Origin: Diplonema papillatum
Lineage: Eukaryota > Euglenozoa > Diplonemea > Diplonemida > Diplonemidae
Reading direction: 5' to 3'
Assembly (NCBI GenBank): GCA_030068145.1
Contig: JAPJBO010000817.1
Location: 39,313-103,312 of the forward strand
DNA: 64,000 bases
Shown here: one piece after another, positions 54,426-64,000 of the stretch
How positions within the stretch are numbered: position 1 is the first letter of the stretch
Layout of the letters: each line of letters opens with the position of its first letter
The notes under the pieces: generated by a model
The model's database searches: none
The model's input: only the letters and a program-made list of their open reading frames with translations
Told to the model about the DNA's origin: nothing
Program-made: the position numbers and the translations under genes

Positions 54426-54735
54426 CCCTGTGCATAAGATGGATGAAAAACTCGGGTTTTGGCAGTATCCATCTTAATCAAGGGGTATCCATCTTAAACA
54501 CGGGGGCACTGTAGACTACAGTGTAGTCACTTTGCACAGGGGTACCTCACCCCCGTGTTTAAGATGGATTGGCATTCTCGCCCGTTATCCATCTTAATGA
54601 AGGGGGTTTGGCTATCCACACGGCGGACTCCCCCGCCGGATGGGGAGTGTTTGTGCGGTCGTTTGCGCGATGGGGGTCACTCCCGCATTGCGGGAGTCCC
54701 ACTCCCGCAATGCGGGAGTCCCACTCCCGCATTTA
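54426..54735. repeat. Clustered small inverted repeats (ATCCATCTTAA and ACTCCCGCATTGCGGGAGT)
   Basis: CCCCTGTGCA (54426) faces TGCACAGGGG (54533). CCATCTTAAACACGGGGG (54489) faces CCCCCGTGTTTAAGATGG (54550). Four ATCCATCTTAA words occur. Then ACTCCCGCATTGCGGGAGT and two related palindromes follow at 54679-54732. Probably one or two MITE-like ends. Confidence 0.65.
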
Positions 54736-54774
54736 TAGGCAAAATACAAGGAAAGTGAGGCACTTCCGCATCAT

Positions 54775-55524
54775 ATGCCGTGCTCTGTAAGCCAACCTGT
54801 AGTGAGCTCAACAAATGGGCACCTGGGGAGTTGCCGCTTCACTTTTGTTTATTACAGCAGCTTGAGCATACCCCAGAAAAGTTCCAAGACTTTGTCTGCG
54901 GTCTGGCACGACCTGCTGCATCCACCCAGCAGCTCGCAGCGAGAAGACTCTGGTTGTGGTCCAGCCACAATGGAGAAGAGCACCAAGATACTTCGAAAAA
55001 CCGGGGCCACCTTTGTCCCCCGAGCGAATGAGATACCGCCCACCCGACTTCCGAGTTGCTCTGACAACTGGGCCAAAGTCGAAGAAAGATGTTCAAGCGG
55101 GGCTGCAGATGTCCTTGCGTCTGCAATGCGGGAGTGTCTTTGCGGAAAAGCGGGTACTTCTCGGTTTGAGAGCGGTTGAGTACCACCTAAAGCGCCGTTA
55201 CGTTGTCTCCCTTACAGTCTTGCTAAGCCAGGGCTCCCTGTCACTGTTTTGCGTTTGGCCTGCTACAGGCTTCACCTTTCTGCAGAAACGGGAACCTCTA
55301 CAAACGATCTTCGGGGTTTTTGCCACACATTTATCGTGGCGCCTAATGGTGGCGCCTGGGGGCACAAAAGCTAGAGGTCGGGATGGGCAGCACAAGCAAG
55401 AACGAAGCGGATGTGTTTGAATTCGAAAGAAAGAAGCCGCCAACGACACCACCGCCAATCAGAAAGTGGCGCGGAATCCTCAGAGGGGGTTAACTTCGCA
55501 TCCTAGCAGTATCATTTGTGCTGT
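54775..55524. other. Unassigned stretch with overlapping frames
   Basis: Plus-strand frames 54775-55179 and 54956-55420 have no known motif. They may be the 3' part of the transposase relic read on the wrong strand. A GCGTACGAAGCACA direct pair is at 55560-55587. Confidence 0.25.
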
Positions 55525-57153
55525 TTAATGTGTGCATGCCATTGTGTCTTGTTCTGCACGCGTACGAAGCACAACGCGTACGAAGCACAGCCTGCATCTG
55601 AACGTTTCGTTGAAGAAGGCGGGATGCTTGCGGTGCATGTGCTGAGATAGACCGTTGGCACTGATGGTGGCACTACATTTTGGGCACTTCATCTTGCAGA
55701 CGCATTTCACCAGCACTCGGTGACGCGCATCGAGGTCGGCTGCAAAGGCTGCTGTACCCAGCTTCTTTTTGCAGAGGGGGACACTCTTGGTCGTCAGAAC
55801 TGCTAACCTCTTCCATCTCTTTCTCTTCCTCTTCTTCTTCCTCCTCCTCTTCCTCTTCTTCATCTTCAGAACCGTCGTCTTCAGTCTCCGTCAGCGCCTC
55901 ACTTCCCAATTTCTGAGGAGACATACGGCCAAAGGTGTGCCAACAAACAGCTAAAGCCCTTGAGTGCGGAATTGCTTGCCGCAGGCGCAGACTCGGACCT
56001 ATCCATTTCCCTCCGGGAATTGGAACACCGTACATCCCGAACCGCAAAAAACAAACGCATGTCGCGCAACGATGTGAAGCTGGCAGCAGAGAGTGTGTAG
56101 TGCGAGCTTCGCAACAGACTTGTCCTGCACGCAGTCGCAAAAAACAAAGTGCTCTGCTACTCCCGCAATCCGTTTTAAGACTCCACAGGAATACGCTCGG
56201 TGGGGAGGGGCCAATTCTGCTGCTCACTCATCGCTTGGTCCACTTCGTACGTCTGGGGACTCGTCACAGCGGCAGTCCTCTTCCTCCATCCGTTTTCAGC
56301 TTCACTGGGCTCATCCGAGGGGCCGAAAGGCAGCGCATCCAGTGGGTCCCTCCAATGCTCCAGACTGTGACAGTATGCATTGGGCTTTGTCTTTTCCATT
56401 AACATCAGAAAGACATGCCTGCGGTCCTGGCTCGGAGGAAGGGGATGCGGTAGGATGCTTCTTTTTTTGCCCCACAAACCCCAGGGGATGTCCGAGTACC
56501 GAAAGTCGATCAGCTCAGCAAGGCAGATAAACAGCCACCTGGATACATGATTCTTACAACGTCTCGTACATGACTTCCTTTGGCGTTTTGCGAGATGTCG
56601 ACGCAGAGTCGTTTGCATGCTGCCTGCAGTACCGTGTTTGCTTCGGAGTCCAGCACACTAATTAGTTTCATAGCCATTCCCTTACAATCGTGGAGGGCAG
56701 GCTCACCCACCTAGCCCCAGGCGCAACACCCCCCAAAATCGATCCAAACCGGCCGCCTGCATTTCCCCCAGGCTCAGATGCGGGAAGCGGTGGGTGGGTG
56801 TTCAACGACCATTCTGGAGTCGGAATGTTGTAAACACAACACCGGTGCCCATTTCCGCCACACCTTTCCACCGCGCACCACCTTTCCAGGTGATCTCCTG
56901 TCAGGGTGGTGACGTACACCCGCACCTCGTATCCGCATGTCACAACCCTCGTGTTGTGCAGTCCGTCGACAGATTCGATGAGCTGGAAGTTCTCGAACAG
57001 CCTGTACGCCGCCTTCTTCCGATCGACCACGGTAATGGCTGGGAGATATTTCCCAGTGGTGGCGTTGATGAGACCGAATGACAGGCGCACACGGGCGTTT
57101 CTTGACCGCAGTCCGTTGTAGGGGCTGTAGCCGTCCGAATACAGAACGCCCAT
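55525..57153 (-). pseudogene. DDE-like transposase relic with acidic run and C2H2 finger
   Basis: Read on the minus strand, 57153-56800 gives LYSDGYSPYNGLRSRNARVR, LINATTGKYLPAITVVDRKK and TTLTGDHLERWCAVERCGGN followed by HRCCVYNIP. The paired YSDGY and TGD Asp motifs and the G-x-x-C-C-V-Y region are the pattern I associate with large eukaryotic transposases (KDZ/Zisupton-like), but I am not certain. The homologous text resumes in other frames at 56710-56530 (LHDCKGMAMKLISVLDSEAN), 56214-55999 and 55920-55700 (a poly-Glu run). It ends with CPKCSATISANGLSQHMHRK then H, a C2H2 finger. Several frameshifts make it inactive. It has no counterpart in the left copy. Confidence 0.45.
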
Positions 57154-58250
57154 GAGCGGCAGCTCAGACGTGTCTCAACACCTCAGCCCTTTGCTCAAGA
57201 AAGAGGAATGCCCCCAGAAGCCCGCGAGACAGCCTTCTGAGGCATCTCCATCTTCGCTCTCCTTGCCGCAGCGGATCCTGTCGCTACCTGTGTCAAACCG
57301 TGCCAACCTGTACCTCCAGTCTGTCCTTCCTTCTCAGCCTCTACCTTCGTCTTCGGGGCATAGCCAAACACGGGACCGCTCTCGATATTTTCGTCTGGTC
57401 GAGACAAGAGAGAGGTTGGTATTTTTGAGGGTCCGAAGAAGTCAGGATACAGGCGTCTGCCCTGCCCGTTGTTGGCGAGTTGCACTTTCAGTTTCCGCTT
57501 GCTCCTTTTCCCCGACAGCAGCTAATCTTTCACGTAAGAATGCCCAAAGAAAAGCTAGTGAGCCTATATTGTTGTCAGAGTGTTGCAAATGCTGATGAAA
57601 CCGATATTTTGGTCGCAGCAGTCTCCATACCCACGTGGTCGACAGGCACGACCGTCGCCTTGCACTCTGAAAAACCGGCCAGCATATAATTCCCTCCTTT
57701 CCCCATCCCGTTTCCCGCCCACCCGTTTTGCCATCACCTGCGGCCCAGCGTCTGCTACACAAATGGTCAACATAGTCGGTAATTTTGCCTTGGTGTCTCG
57801 CTAATCGCTCTTCAGAGGTCCCAGAGGAGTGATGTGGAGCCCAGATGCGTTTGCTGCAGCCATGGCCCTTCCGACAAGAGAACAACTTCCGAAAGCTTCC
57901 CAAAACGCGTCCAAATCGTTCAGGTTTACCTTTTGTTTCTGTTTGTTCGGCGTTCCGCGGGTACGTGATGAGAGTAGTTTGACCACACGCAAATGATTGC
58001 GCCCAAGCTCTGGTGCGACAGGCTATTGCGAAACGCCTACCAGTTCGGGGCTGCAGACCACCCATAAAGGACCCACTTTGCCAAAGAAAATGGGGTCGTC
58101 AGAAACCCAAACCCGGAAACCAATCGAGCCGGACGTAGCAGCCAACTAAAATGGCACCTTGGCCAGGGTTCGGGATAGCCCAAATCACGGGTCAAGAAAA
58201 CCCCGGAGCGAGGGAATTGACCGTAGACCAAGGAGAACCAAAAAAAGGTC
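57154..58250. repeat. Segmental duplication block, right copy (matches 21331-21450 and 23098-23480)
   Basis: 57404-57535 matches 21331-21450, and 57684-58110 matches 22575-22590 plus 23098-23480. The intervening 22594-23097 insertion of the left copy is missing here. Confidence 0.85.
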
Positions 58251-58257
58251 CTCGGCG

Positions 58258-58500
58258 GGGTTCGAACCGGGGACTTCCAGCGTTCACTCCGCCATCACGG
58301 TGCAAAAAAAGCTAGCCCCAAAACCGACCTTTTGTCCATCTGCGCGCCAGATTGTGGTCGCCACGCGAGCTGATTGCCCACAATTGCCAGGGATAGCTCT
58401 TTCCATCCCAAAAGAATTTCCCCAAAATCCCAAGATTTTGACCCGAAACGGGCTGCTTTTCAGAAGGAAAATCTGTGACATTTTTTCGTGGAATGAGTCT
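58258..58500 (-). repeat. SINE-like repeat with tRNA-like head
   Basis: On the minus strand TGGCGGAGTGAACG is A-box-like, and GGTTCGAACCC at 58258-58268 is a B box. The plus-strand text from CCCCAAAACCGACCTTTTGT to GTGACATTTTTTCGTGGAAT matches 12010-12215 closely. The same body thus follows different tRNA-like heads in different copies. Confidence 0.6.
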
Positions 58501-58547
58501 GGTTTGGCAAACCCCAAAAAAGTGCGAGGTGCCAGGATCGAACTGAC

Positions 58548-58927
58548 GACCACCCAGGTGGCCCTAAAACGCTCCGAAATTCCAGAAAAAAGTGGTCGGA
58601 TGCTCGTTTAGGTTCGGAAGATGGCCGCAGAAAGCACTACAAGGAAGGATCACTTCCACAGTGCAATCCCTGAAGGAAGTTTTTCAGGAACCGAAAAAAA
58701 TAATAGGCGTGTGTTTGTTTGTACGTGCCGGGGGAGGATAAACCTGTTAGTGTTTGTAGGCCAATCTTCTCCCAAACACACTGCCAGCGTTCTCTTTCAT
58801 GTTTACAAAGCATTGTTACCACGAAAAACAGTCAGAAAACAAGCCCGACTAGCACTACAGCCTGTAGTACAGGTGCCCAAAAACCCTCCAGAAAGTCCCG
58901 GATGACTGCTCTAGATCGCGGTGCAGG
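58548..58927. repeat. Segmental duplication block, right copy (matches 23489-23640 and 25075-25180)
   Basis: The left copy carries an extra ~1.4 kb between the two parts (satellite, two nested TIR elements, tRNA-like sequence). Confidence 0.85.
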
Positions 58928-59281
58928 TTGAAGAAACGGCCGGGAAATGCCCCACAAACAGTCCTTGCTGCTCACACTCCACTGGAACTACGGGCAGCAT
59001 TGCCCGCTGACGATGAGCTTCCGGAGTATGGCAGGCCAATCATGTCGTTCACTAACATAAACAGCGTTCGACTGTCGGACCAGCCGGACAATTGCGTTGC
59101 ACCAGGCTTTGCCCCAAACAGAGCTTTGCGGCCCCTCTCGGCGCAAGCTGGAAGCGAAGATTCCGATTCTTTTTCGGATTTCGATTTTGTGTCTGGCAAC
59201 CAGCAACGGTTGCGACACGGGTTGTCCACGACGATAGCGCGGCAAAGTGTGAACGTCATCGCTAAACGCAGACGTGCCTGA
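58928..59281 (+). CDS. Conserved Ser/Asp-rich coding block upstream of receptor 2
   Basis: This is the longer form of the block at 25183. It reads ELRAALPADDELPEYGRPIM, SFTNINSVRLSDQPDNCVAP, SEDSDSFSDFDFVS and GLSTTIARQSVNVIAKRRRA before the stop. Upstream of about 58972 the frame is not conserved (10 extra bases compared with the left copy), so a splice acceptor probably lies near 58960-58990. The function is unknown. The acidic-aromatic patch SFSDFDFVS has the form of a short interaction motif ([FYW]-x-x-[LIV] after Ser/Asp). It may be the C-terminal exon of the preceding receptor-cyclase gene or a separate gene. Confidence 0.5.
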   Translation: MKKRPGNAPQTVLAAHTPLELRAALPADDELPEYGRPIMSFTNINSVRLSDQPDNCVAPGFAPNRALRPLSAQAGSEDSDSFSDFDFVSGNQQRLRHGLSTTIARQSVNVIAKRRRA

Positions 59282-59366
59282 AGGGGCTGCGGTCGCGGGT
59301 GGTGAAGGGTGCTTTCAGGACGGCGGTGCTGACCATCCTGGTGAAAGCCACCGCATGGACCCGCTG

Positions 59367-60588
59367 CTACAGGGGGGGGCTAAATACAACGAGCGCCCGT
59401 TGTATTCAAAGCGTCAAGCTCAAAATGCAGGTTCGCGGCAGAACGTGGTCTTCGAATACAACTGTCTTGGAATACAACTGTTTTTCCATGCTAATCAACC
59501 GTGGGTTTCCGTGCCCCCGTACAGAGGGAGCAGATTTCGAGCAGCATTTCGTACTTCGCAGTCGGTCTGATTCAGACCGACTCGGACCGGTGTTTTCGTA
59601 CTTCTTTCCGAGTCAGAAAAAAGTCAGACGGCCGTCTGACTCGGACCCCCGCCCCGCTCGCCGTCCAGGCCGGCTTTGTCGCGGCAACTTGGCCCGCAAT
59701 GGGTGCGTCGAACAGGCTGGACTCGCAGCCGGCGCCCAGGCTGACCCCGCCACCGGAAGAGGCCGACGAGGCCCACCACGCAGCTGCCGAGGCCGCTGCC
59801 AGGCGGACCTCCCCTCCGCGAGCGGCAGGCCGTCACTGGATCCGGAAGTAGCAGCGGCGGGTCAGCCACAGGGTCGACTCGAGCGTGAATCTCACCCTGG
59901 AACCCTTTACAAAGTTTCAGGACTCCGAGTCCGACTCCAGTTCAGAATCGGACAAGCCCGAATCGGAAGTGGACTCGTCGGGACCTCCTCCCACGAAGTC
60001 TGATGACGAGTGACGGAGGGCCGGGCGGACCGCGGCTGGACAGGGATGGAAGGCATTGGACCGGACCCCGGTGGGCGGATCGGGGGCGAGTGCGCCGCAA
60101 CCGGACCAGTTCCTGGTCCGGTTGCGAAATGGAAGCAGCTGCGGAAACAGAAACCCAGCCCGACTGGGATGCTCGGGGGCGCCCCACAACCAAGGTAGGC
60201 CGGCATCGCGCTCGCCGGTCGACACGCCGGCAACCGTTTGCCGCAGACAACCAGGCGCCTCCGAGGACCCCTCCATCCAGGCTCACCTGGTTCGTGCCGA
60301 CGGAGGCCAGCTTTCCGTCGGAGGACGCCGGAGAGGTTTGGACGAACTTCCTCCGGCCCAGGCCCTCGGCTTCCAGTCCGAAGAGGAAATGCCGACTCAC
60401 AGCGAGCCCTAATCAATCTTAGAGGCTTCACTGAAACGAGAATAGTGCAGAACTCCAGTGAAACAGCACTATTCCAAGACAGTAGTATTCAACGGAACAA
60501 GGAGAAAAAACTAGGGAAAAAAAACAGTAGTTGTATTTAGCGGCGGTAGTTGTATTCCAAGAAAGTTGTATTTAACCCCCCCCTGTAG
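59367..60588. mobile_element. 1.2-kb TIR element with AATACAAC arrays, just upstream of receptor 2
   Basis: The ends are CTACAGGGGGGGGCTAAATA then CAAC, with the complement CTACAGGGGGGGGTTAAATA then CAAC. Flanks give CGCTG and CGCGG, an imperfect 5-base duplication. At 25520-25545 the left copy runs straight through (GCATGGACAGCGGCCCTACA). GAATACAACTG and GTTGTATT words lie at both ends, and CAGACGGCCGTCTGAC and CCGAGTC words inside. The GC-rich middle (59640-60420) is open on both strands without known motifs. Confidence 0.88.
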
Positions 60589-60743
60589 CGCGGCCCTACA
60601 GGATTCTCTTCTCGCCTTCGCCGACGTGTGCGAGAGGCTGCCGCGTCATAAACTGCTGGATGGCCAGCACACAGATGGATAGTCTCACTATCCATCGGTC
60701 ATCATTTTTCCTTTTAGGTGAGTCAAACATAAAGCAACCAAAA

Positions 60744-61498
60744 ATGGCGACCGACTGGCCGCTGGTGCTCCTTGTGCTCGGCATGTGCGTTGTGCCGACT
60801 TCGGCCCAGTGCCAGGAGTGCTTTGACAAGTGCGGACTGCTGTTCGATGGTCCCGAAGGGGGCGAAATCTCGATTTATGACAAATTGGTGAAGTTTTTTG
60901 CTTACGACTGCGCATTCTTAGAAAGCCTCAGTGCGACGTATCCGGATCTCAGGATGCGGATCGTGTCGGATGCTGACCTGGGCAACATAAATTTTGACAC
61001 AAAATTCGGTGTCGTGGGTGACATGATGGACAGCGAGGACACGACACTCGAAATAGTGGATTTAGACAACCCATGGGTAATGCCTCTGGCAGATAAGTTG
61101 GAAACTTTGCCGGAGGATGTCTACGATGGAATGCGTGAAACGTATCTCATCCGAGACGACGACGGTGGCGTGAAATCCCTATCGTGGATAGGAAACTCGT
61201 TGATGCTTTTCTATCGCAAAGACCTCTTCGACATGCACAATATTGCTTACACGACTGAAACGTGGGAATCCTGGACTGAGGCAGTCAAGCTGCTGCAAGA
61301 GAAGGAGCAGGAACGCCGCAACGACTCGAACTGGAGAGCAATGGCTTTCGCTGCCGGCAATACCGATCTCAGCATGTACACCTCGTTCTTCCTTACCTTT
61401 CTCAGTGGTCATGACGGTGGCACTATCATAGCAGACGACGGCGAACCGACGATCGCGAACGCTAACGCCATCAAAACCATGAACATGATGGTCGACTG
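60744..61498 (+). CDS. Receptor 2, exon 1: signal peptide and ectodomain N-lobe
   Basis: 251 codons plus two bases, about 80% identical to receptor 1 at the protein level. It has the same signal peptide (MATDWPLVLLVLGMCVVPTS) and the same solute-binding-like segments (YDGMRETYLIRDDDGG, MLFYRKDLFDMHN, GGTIIADDGEPTIANANAIK). The exon ends at TG before GTATGC. Shared 5' untranslated text (TCATCATTTTTCCTTTTAGG) sits before both starts. Confidence 0.8.
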
Positions 61499-61736
61499 GT
61501 ATGCGCTTCCTATGCTTCAAATTTTTTTTTCCAATCACACTGAAGCCGCTCCACAAGCAAATCCCAGCAGGGTGGACCCTGAGGGATCACGCACACGTCC
61601 ACGTACGCATATTGCTCGCGGGTCAGCAATACCAGATGGGAAGTTGAAATTGTGTTGTTATTGGTGTTTTGTAGTCAGCAGGATACCGTCCTTGAACCAC
61701 ACCACCGTTTAATTCCCTGCATACAAACGACAACAG
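61499..61736 (+). other. Intron 1 of receptor 2 (238 bp)
   Basis: Donor GTATGC and acceptor CGACAACAG, giving TG|G (Trp) and then KETIMHQKSW. Same position and phase as in receptor 1. Confidence 0.85.
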
Positions 61737-63424
61737 GAAGGAAACGATAATGCACCAAAAGAGCTGGGTGTCTTCAAGTTATTCGGATATGGTGGGCAAC
61801 AGCGAAGTTGCGATAGCTATTGAGTGGAACTGGTACAGCGAGTGGTCACCCGAGGAGGTCGTAGTCTCTTCGATACCCGGTGCTACTGGGCGCTCGCTAT
61901 CAGGATGCCTCATGGCCGCCATCACGAAGCACACCAGGAGGAAGGATGTCGCGTTCGACATCTTACGGCAAATTGTGAAAAACCGCCCCGCGTTCGAATC
62001 GAGCACTCGTTCGTGGTTTGGTGGCTTCCGAGATGAGACGACCGAGCCCGTGCACAAGGATACCCTCAACGCAACGATGTGGCCAAAGTACTGCACAGGT
62101 CAGCCAAGGCTCTGCAAGGCATACGAGACGTACCCGGAGAAGTTTGAAGCCCCCATGATTCAACGGCTCCGTGGGTGTGGACCGTTGTTTGACCGGTGCA
62201 TCAATGTGGTGGCAACAGGGTGGTTGAATCTGATGGTGGAGGAAATGCCGCCAGCACAGGTCGTCGCAACTATGAGTACACAGCTGAGAGCGGTTATGGG
62301 GATTTCAACGTCTGGCGATGAAGCTGCGGGCATCGAAGAGTGGACTGATGAACGCATTGCCCTCATTGTTGTCGCGATAGTAGCTGGCTTTTGGATATTA
62401 GTGCTGGCTTGGTTCACCCATGACAAGCTGAGTGGTCTTCGCAAGTCGAACGGTCTGCGGCTGCCTGCATCCGTCGTGTTAGGCATTGTTGTGCTCATCT
62501 TGTTCTGTATCGTTCAGGTAATCATAACTTTGGAGTGGAATACCGCAGTGCGCCGCATCTCTGAAGACTTGGGCTCTCGAGTCCAGGTGGTGCTCTTGAA
62601 GACTGCTCGACTCTCCCTCGAACGCTCTGCGGAAAACAAAATGGAAGAACAGATGGCATTGTCGCAAATGAAAAGCTTGGTCAAAGCCGACTACGTTTCT
62701 CAACTCCCGAGCATGCGTATTGATCCTCGGTGCTCATCCTCCTCATCGACCTTGACGAGGAAACGGTTGTTGTCTCTTCAGGACACGAGGAAGCAAGCGG
62801 ATAAGGTCTCCATGCTGTGCCGTATTCTGACGAAGTCACGAACTGGATGCATGCAGCATTTGACGCTGTTGGACCGTCCCTGACAGGATTCAAAACCGAA
62901 CACCTGTACAGTTCTACCGTTGGCTCCGAGAAGGTGAACGTGAATCTGCAGTTGGTCTCGTTGCGAAGGGAATCACAACCCAGGAGATTACAAGAACATG
63001 AATTACGTCCTCATCTACTTCGTTCCGGAAGAGGTAGTCTACGAAGAAACAACGAAGTCGCTCAACCGTGCGGTGAACCTCTCGATCCTTCTCGCCATCG
63101 CTGGTGTTGTCCTGCTCGTGACCTTGGCAGTCATCAGCACCCTGCCGCTAATCAGGCTTGCCATGGACATGGAAGAAGTCCGCTCGATGCGCATGGACGA
63201 TATTGATCTTACACAGAACAGTCGTCTGATCGAGTTTTCGTCGTTGATCGTCGGGTTCCAAGCGATGTGCGAGATGCTGAGTGAATACAAGTCGTTCATG
63301 CCGAAGACACTGTTTAAATCGAACAGCGGCTCCGACGAAGATGAGGATTCAGAGAAAGTCACCTCAACACATTCTCATCATAGCCGCAGTCGCTCGTCCG
63401 CATTTGGATCATCGAGCCGGAACC
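61737..63424 (+). pseudogene. Receptor 2, exon 2, with four single-base indels
   Basis: Its length, 1688 bases, equals that of receptor 1 exon 2. Compared with that copy it has a lost base at ~62731, a gained base at ~62781, a lost base at ~62812 and a gained base at ~62975. The first pair shifts the frame for about 50 bases and the second for about 160, so the annotated frame stops at 62881 while downstream homology (MNYVLIYFVPEEVVYEETTK, then TM3 and the linker) returns in the original frame. The rest (ectodomain C-lobe, TM1, TM2, TM3, linker to FMPKTLFKSNSG) is intact. The exon ends at GTATGC (63425). Either a young pseudogene or uncorrected assembly errors. Its cyclase exon would be outside the window. 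Confidence 0.75.
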
Positions 63425-64000
63425 GTATGCAACTTTTGTACAAGCCCTATACTTATCATGCATGTAACCCCCGACAAATTTGTCAAGGAAAATCGGGGAA
63501 AATCGGGGGCTAAAACCCCCCTGATTTTTAAAATCGGGGGAAGTCGGGGGGTTTCACTGTAGTGCACCGGCAGGGAAAAAGTTTGTGTTTCGACCCATTG
63601 GCATCACTACCAATTGAAAGGCTGAGAAAGAAAAATATACTCCCCACTAACGCAACAAGACGACGAAAAATATAGATTTTTTGAGAACTGGCGAACGAAC
63701 GGAAAAAGAAATGTTAGGCGAGGCACATCTTGTGCGGCCCGGTCAGCTCATGCGGCTGCTTTGCGAGTATACGCTCAACGCCCGCGCTTCCTTGACAACC
63801 GCCGGACTGCTTTTAGTTGCGCGGGCTTTCGGTTCGACGCTGCGCTGCTTCAGATTCTTCATCGGTTGTCGTGTCTTACCACCTGATCCCGGCTCAGAGG
63901 CAGTTCCCCGAAACTCCCCGAAACTTGCTCGAAACTCCCCGAAACTCCGAAACTCACCCGTTTTTGGGAGAAAAAGTGGATTTGCTTGGGTGGGTGGGTG
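63425..64000. other. Putative intron 2 of receptor 2; AATCGGGG and CGAAACTCCC clusters
   Basis: AAATCGGGG words at 63486-63545 with an inverted GGGGGCTAAAACCCCCC look like another element end. GAAACTCCCCGAAAC units repeat at 63908-63955. No gene is recognised. Confidence 0.4.

Noticed and set aside
59500-60430. Overlapping Pro/Arg/Gly-rich frames in the core of the 1.2-kb element
   Set aside because: The segment is GC-rich and open on both strands in several frames; no domain is recognisable.
63900-64000. G-rich end (GGGTGGGTGGGTG) as a possible telomere
   Set aside because: Only a few units are seen at the cut end of the window and the preceding CGAAACTCCC units are ordinary short repeats.

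Overview
The window looks like nuclear DNA of a unicellular eukaryote. The reasons are spliced receptor genes with conserved GTATGC donor sites, a large APE-type non-LTR retrotransposon with a poly(A) tail, tRNA-derived SINE-like repeats, long (CT)n tracts and many terminal-inverted-repeat (TIR) elements. No operons or bacterial gene packing are visible. I cannot name the taxon. Receptor-type nucleotide cyclases with a bacterial-like solute-binding ectodomain occur in algae, alveolates and other protists, so an algal or alveolate genome is a reasonable but unproven guess.

The main layout is a head-to-tail segmental duplication, read by comparing the window with itself. Colinear anchor pairs are 115-480/30148-30475, 3599-4549/36374-37346, 17170-18112/50130-51070, 19954-20830/51070-52130 plus 54280-54362, 21331-21450/57404-57535, 23180-23640/57740-58690, 25060-25620/58820-60720 and 25659-28501/60744-63424. 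Offsets run from about 30 to 36 kb. They change at places where one copy carries an insertion the other lacks, so each copy works as an empty-site control for the other.

The host genes in this unit are parts of a receptor-cyclase family. A receptor part (signal peptide, solute-binding-protein-like ectodomain, three membrane segments, extracellular sensor, HAMP-like linker) lies at 25659-28501 and again, damaged, at 60744-63424. A class III cyclase-homology exon lies at 3599-4549 and 36374-37346. The simplest gene model joins the receptor at 25.6-28.5 kb to the cyclase exon at 36.4 kb across an intron of about 8 kb full of mobile elements. The cyclase exon at 3.6 kb would then belong to a receptor left of the window, and the receptor at 60.7 kb to a cyclase exon right of it. 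Both cyclase domains seem to lack the catalytic residues and both have the same frame break.

Most of the rest is mobile DNA. It includes a 5'-truncated LINE with an intact 1354-residue pol frame (6.6-11.8 kb), a tyrosine-recombinase relic next to a zinc-finger ORF (4.9-5.95 kb), a DDE-like transposase relic (55.5-57.15 kb) and a Cys-rich ORF (47.3-48.4 kb). At least fifteen TIR or fold-back elements are present (for example 13541-16557, 18121-19953, 24032-24739, 31376-32970, 33048-33959, 35234-36247, 38763-39370, 39371-39589, 52164-54117, 59367-60588). Many of these carry an array of one short, often palindromic motif near their ends. The motif differs between elements, while several share the terminal word CTAGGCATA. 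This is the most unusual signal in the window.
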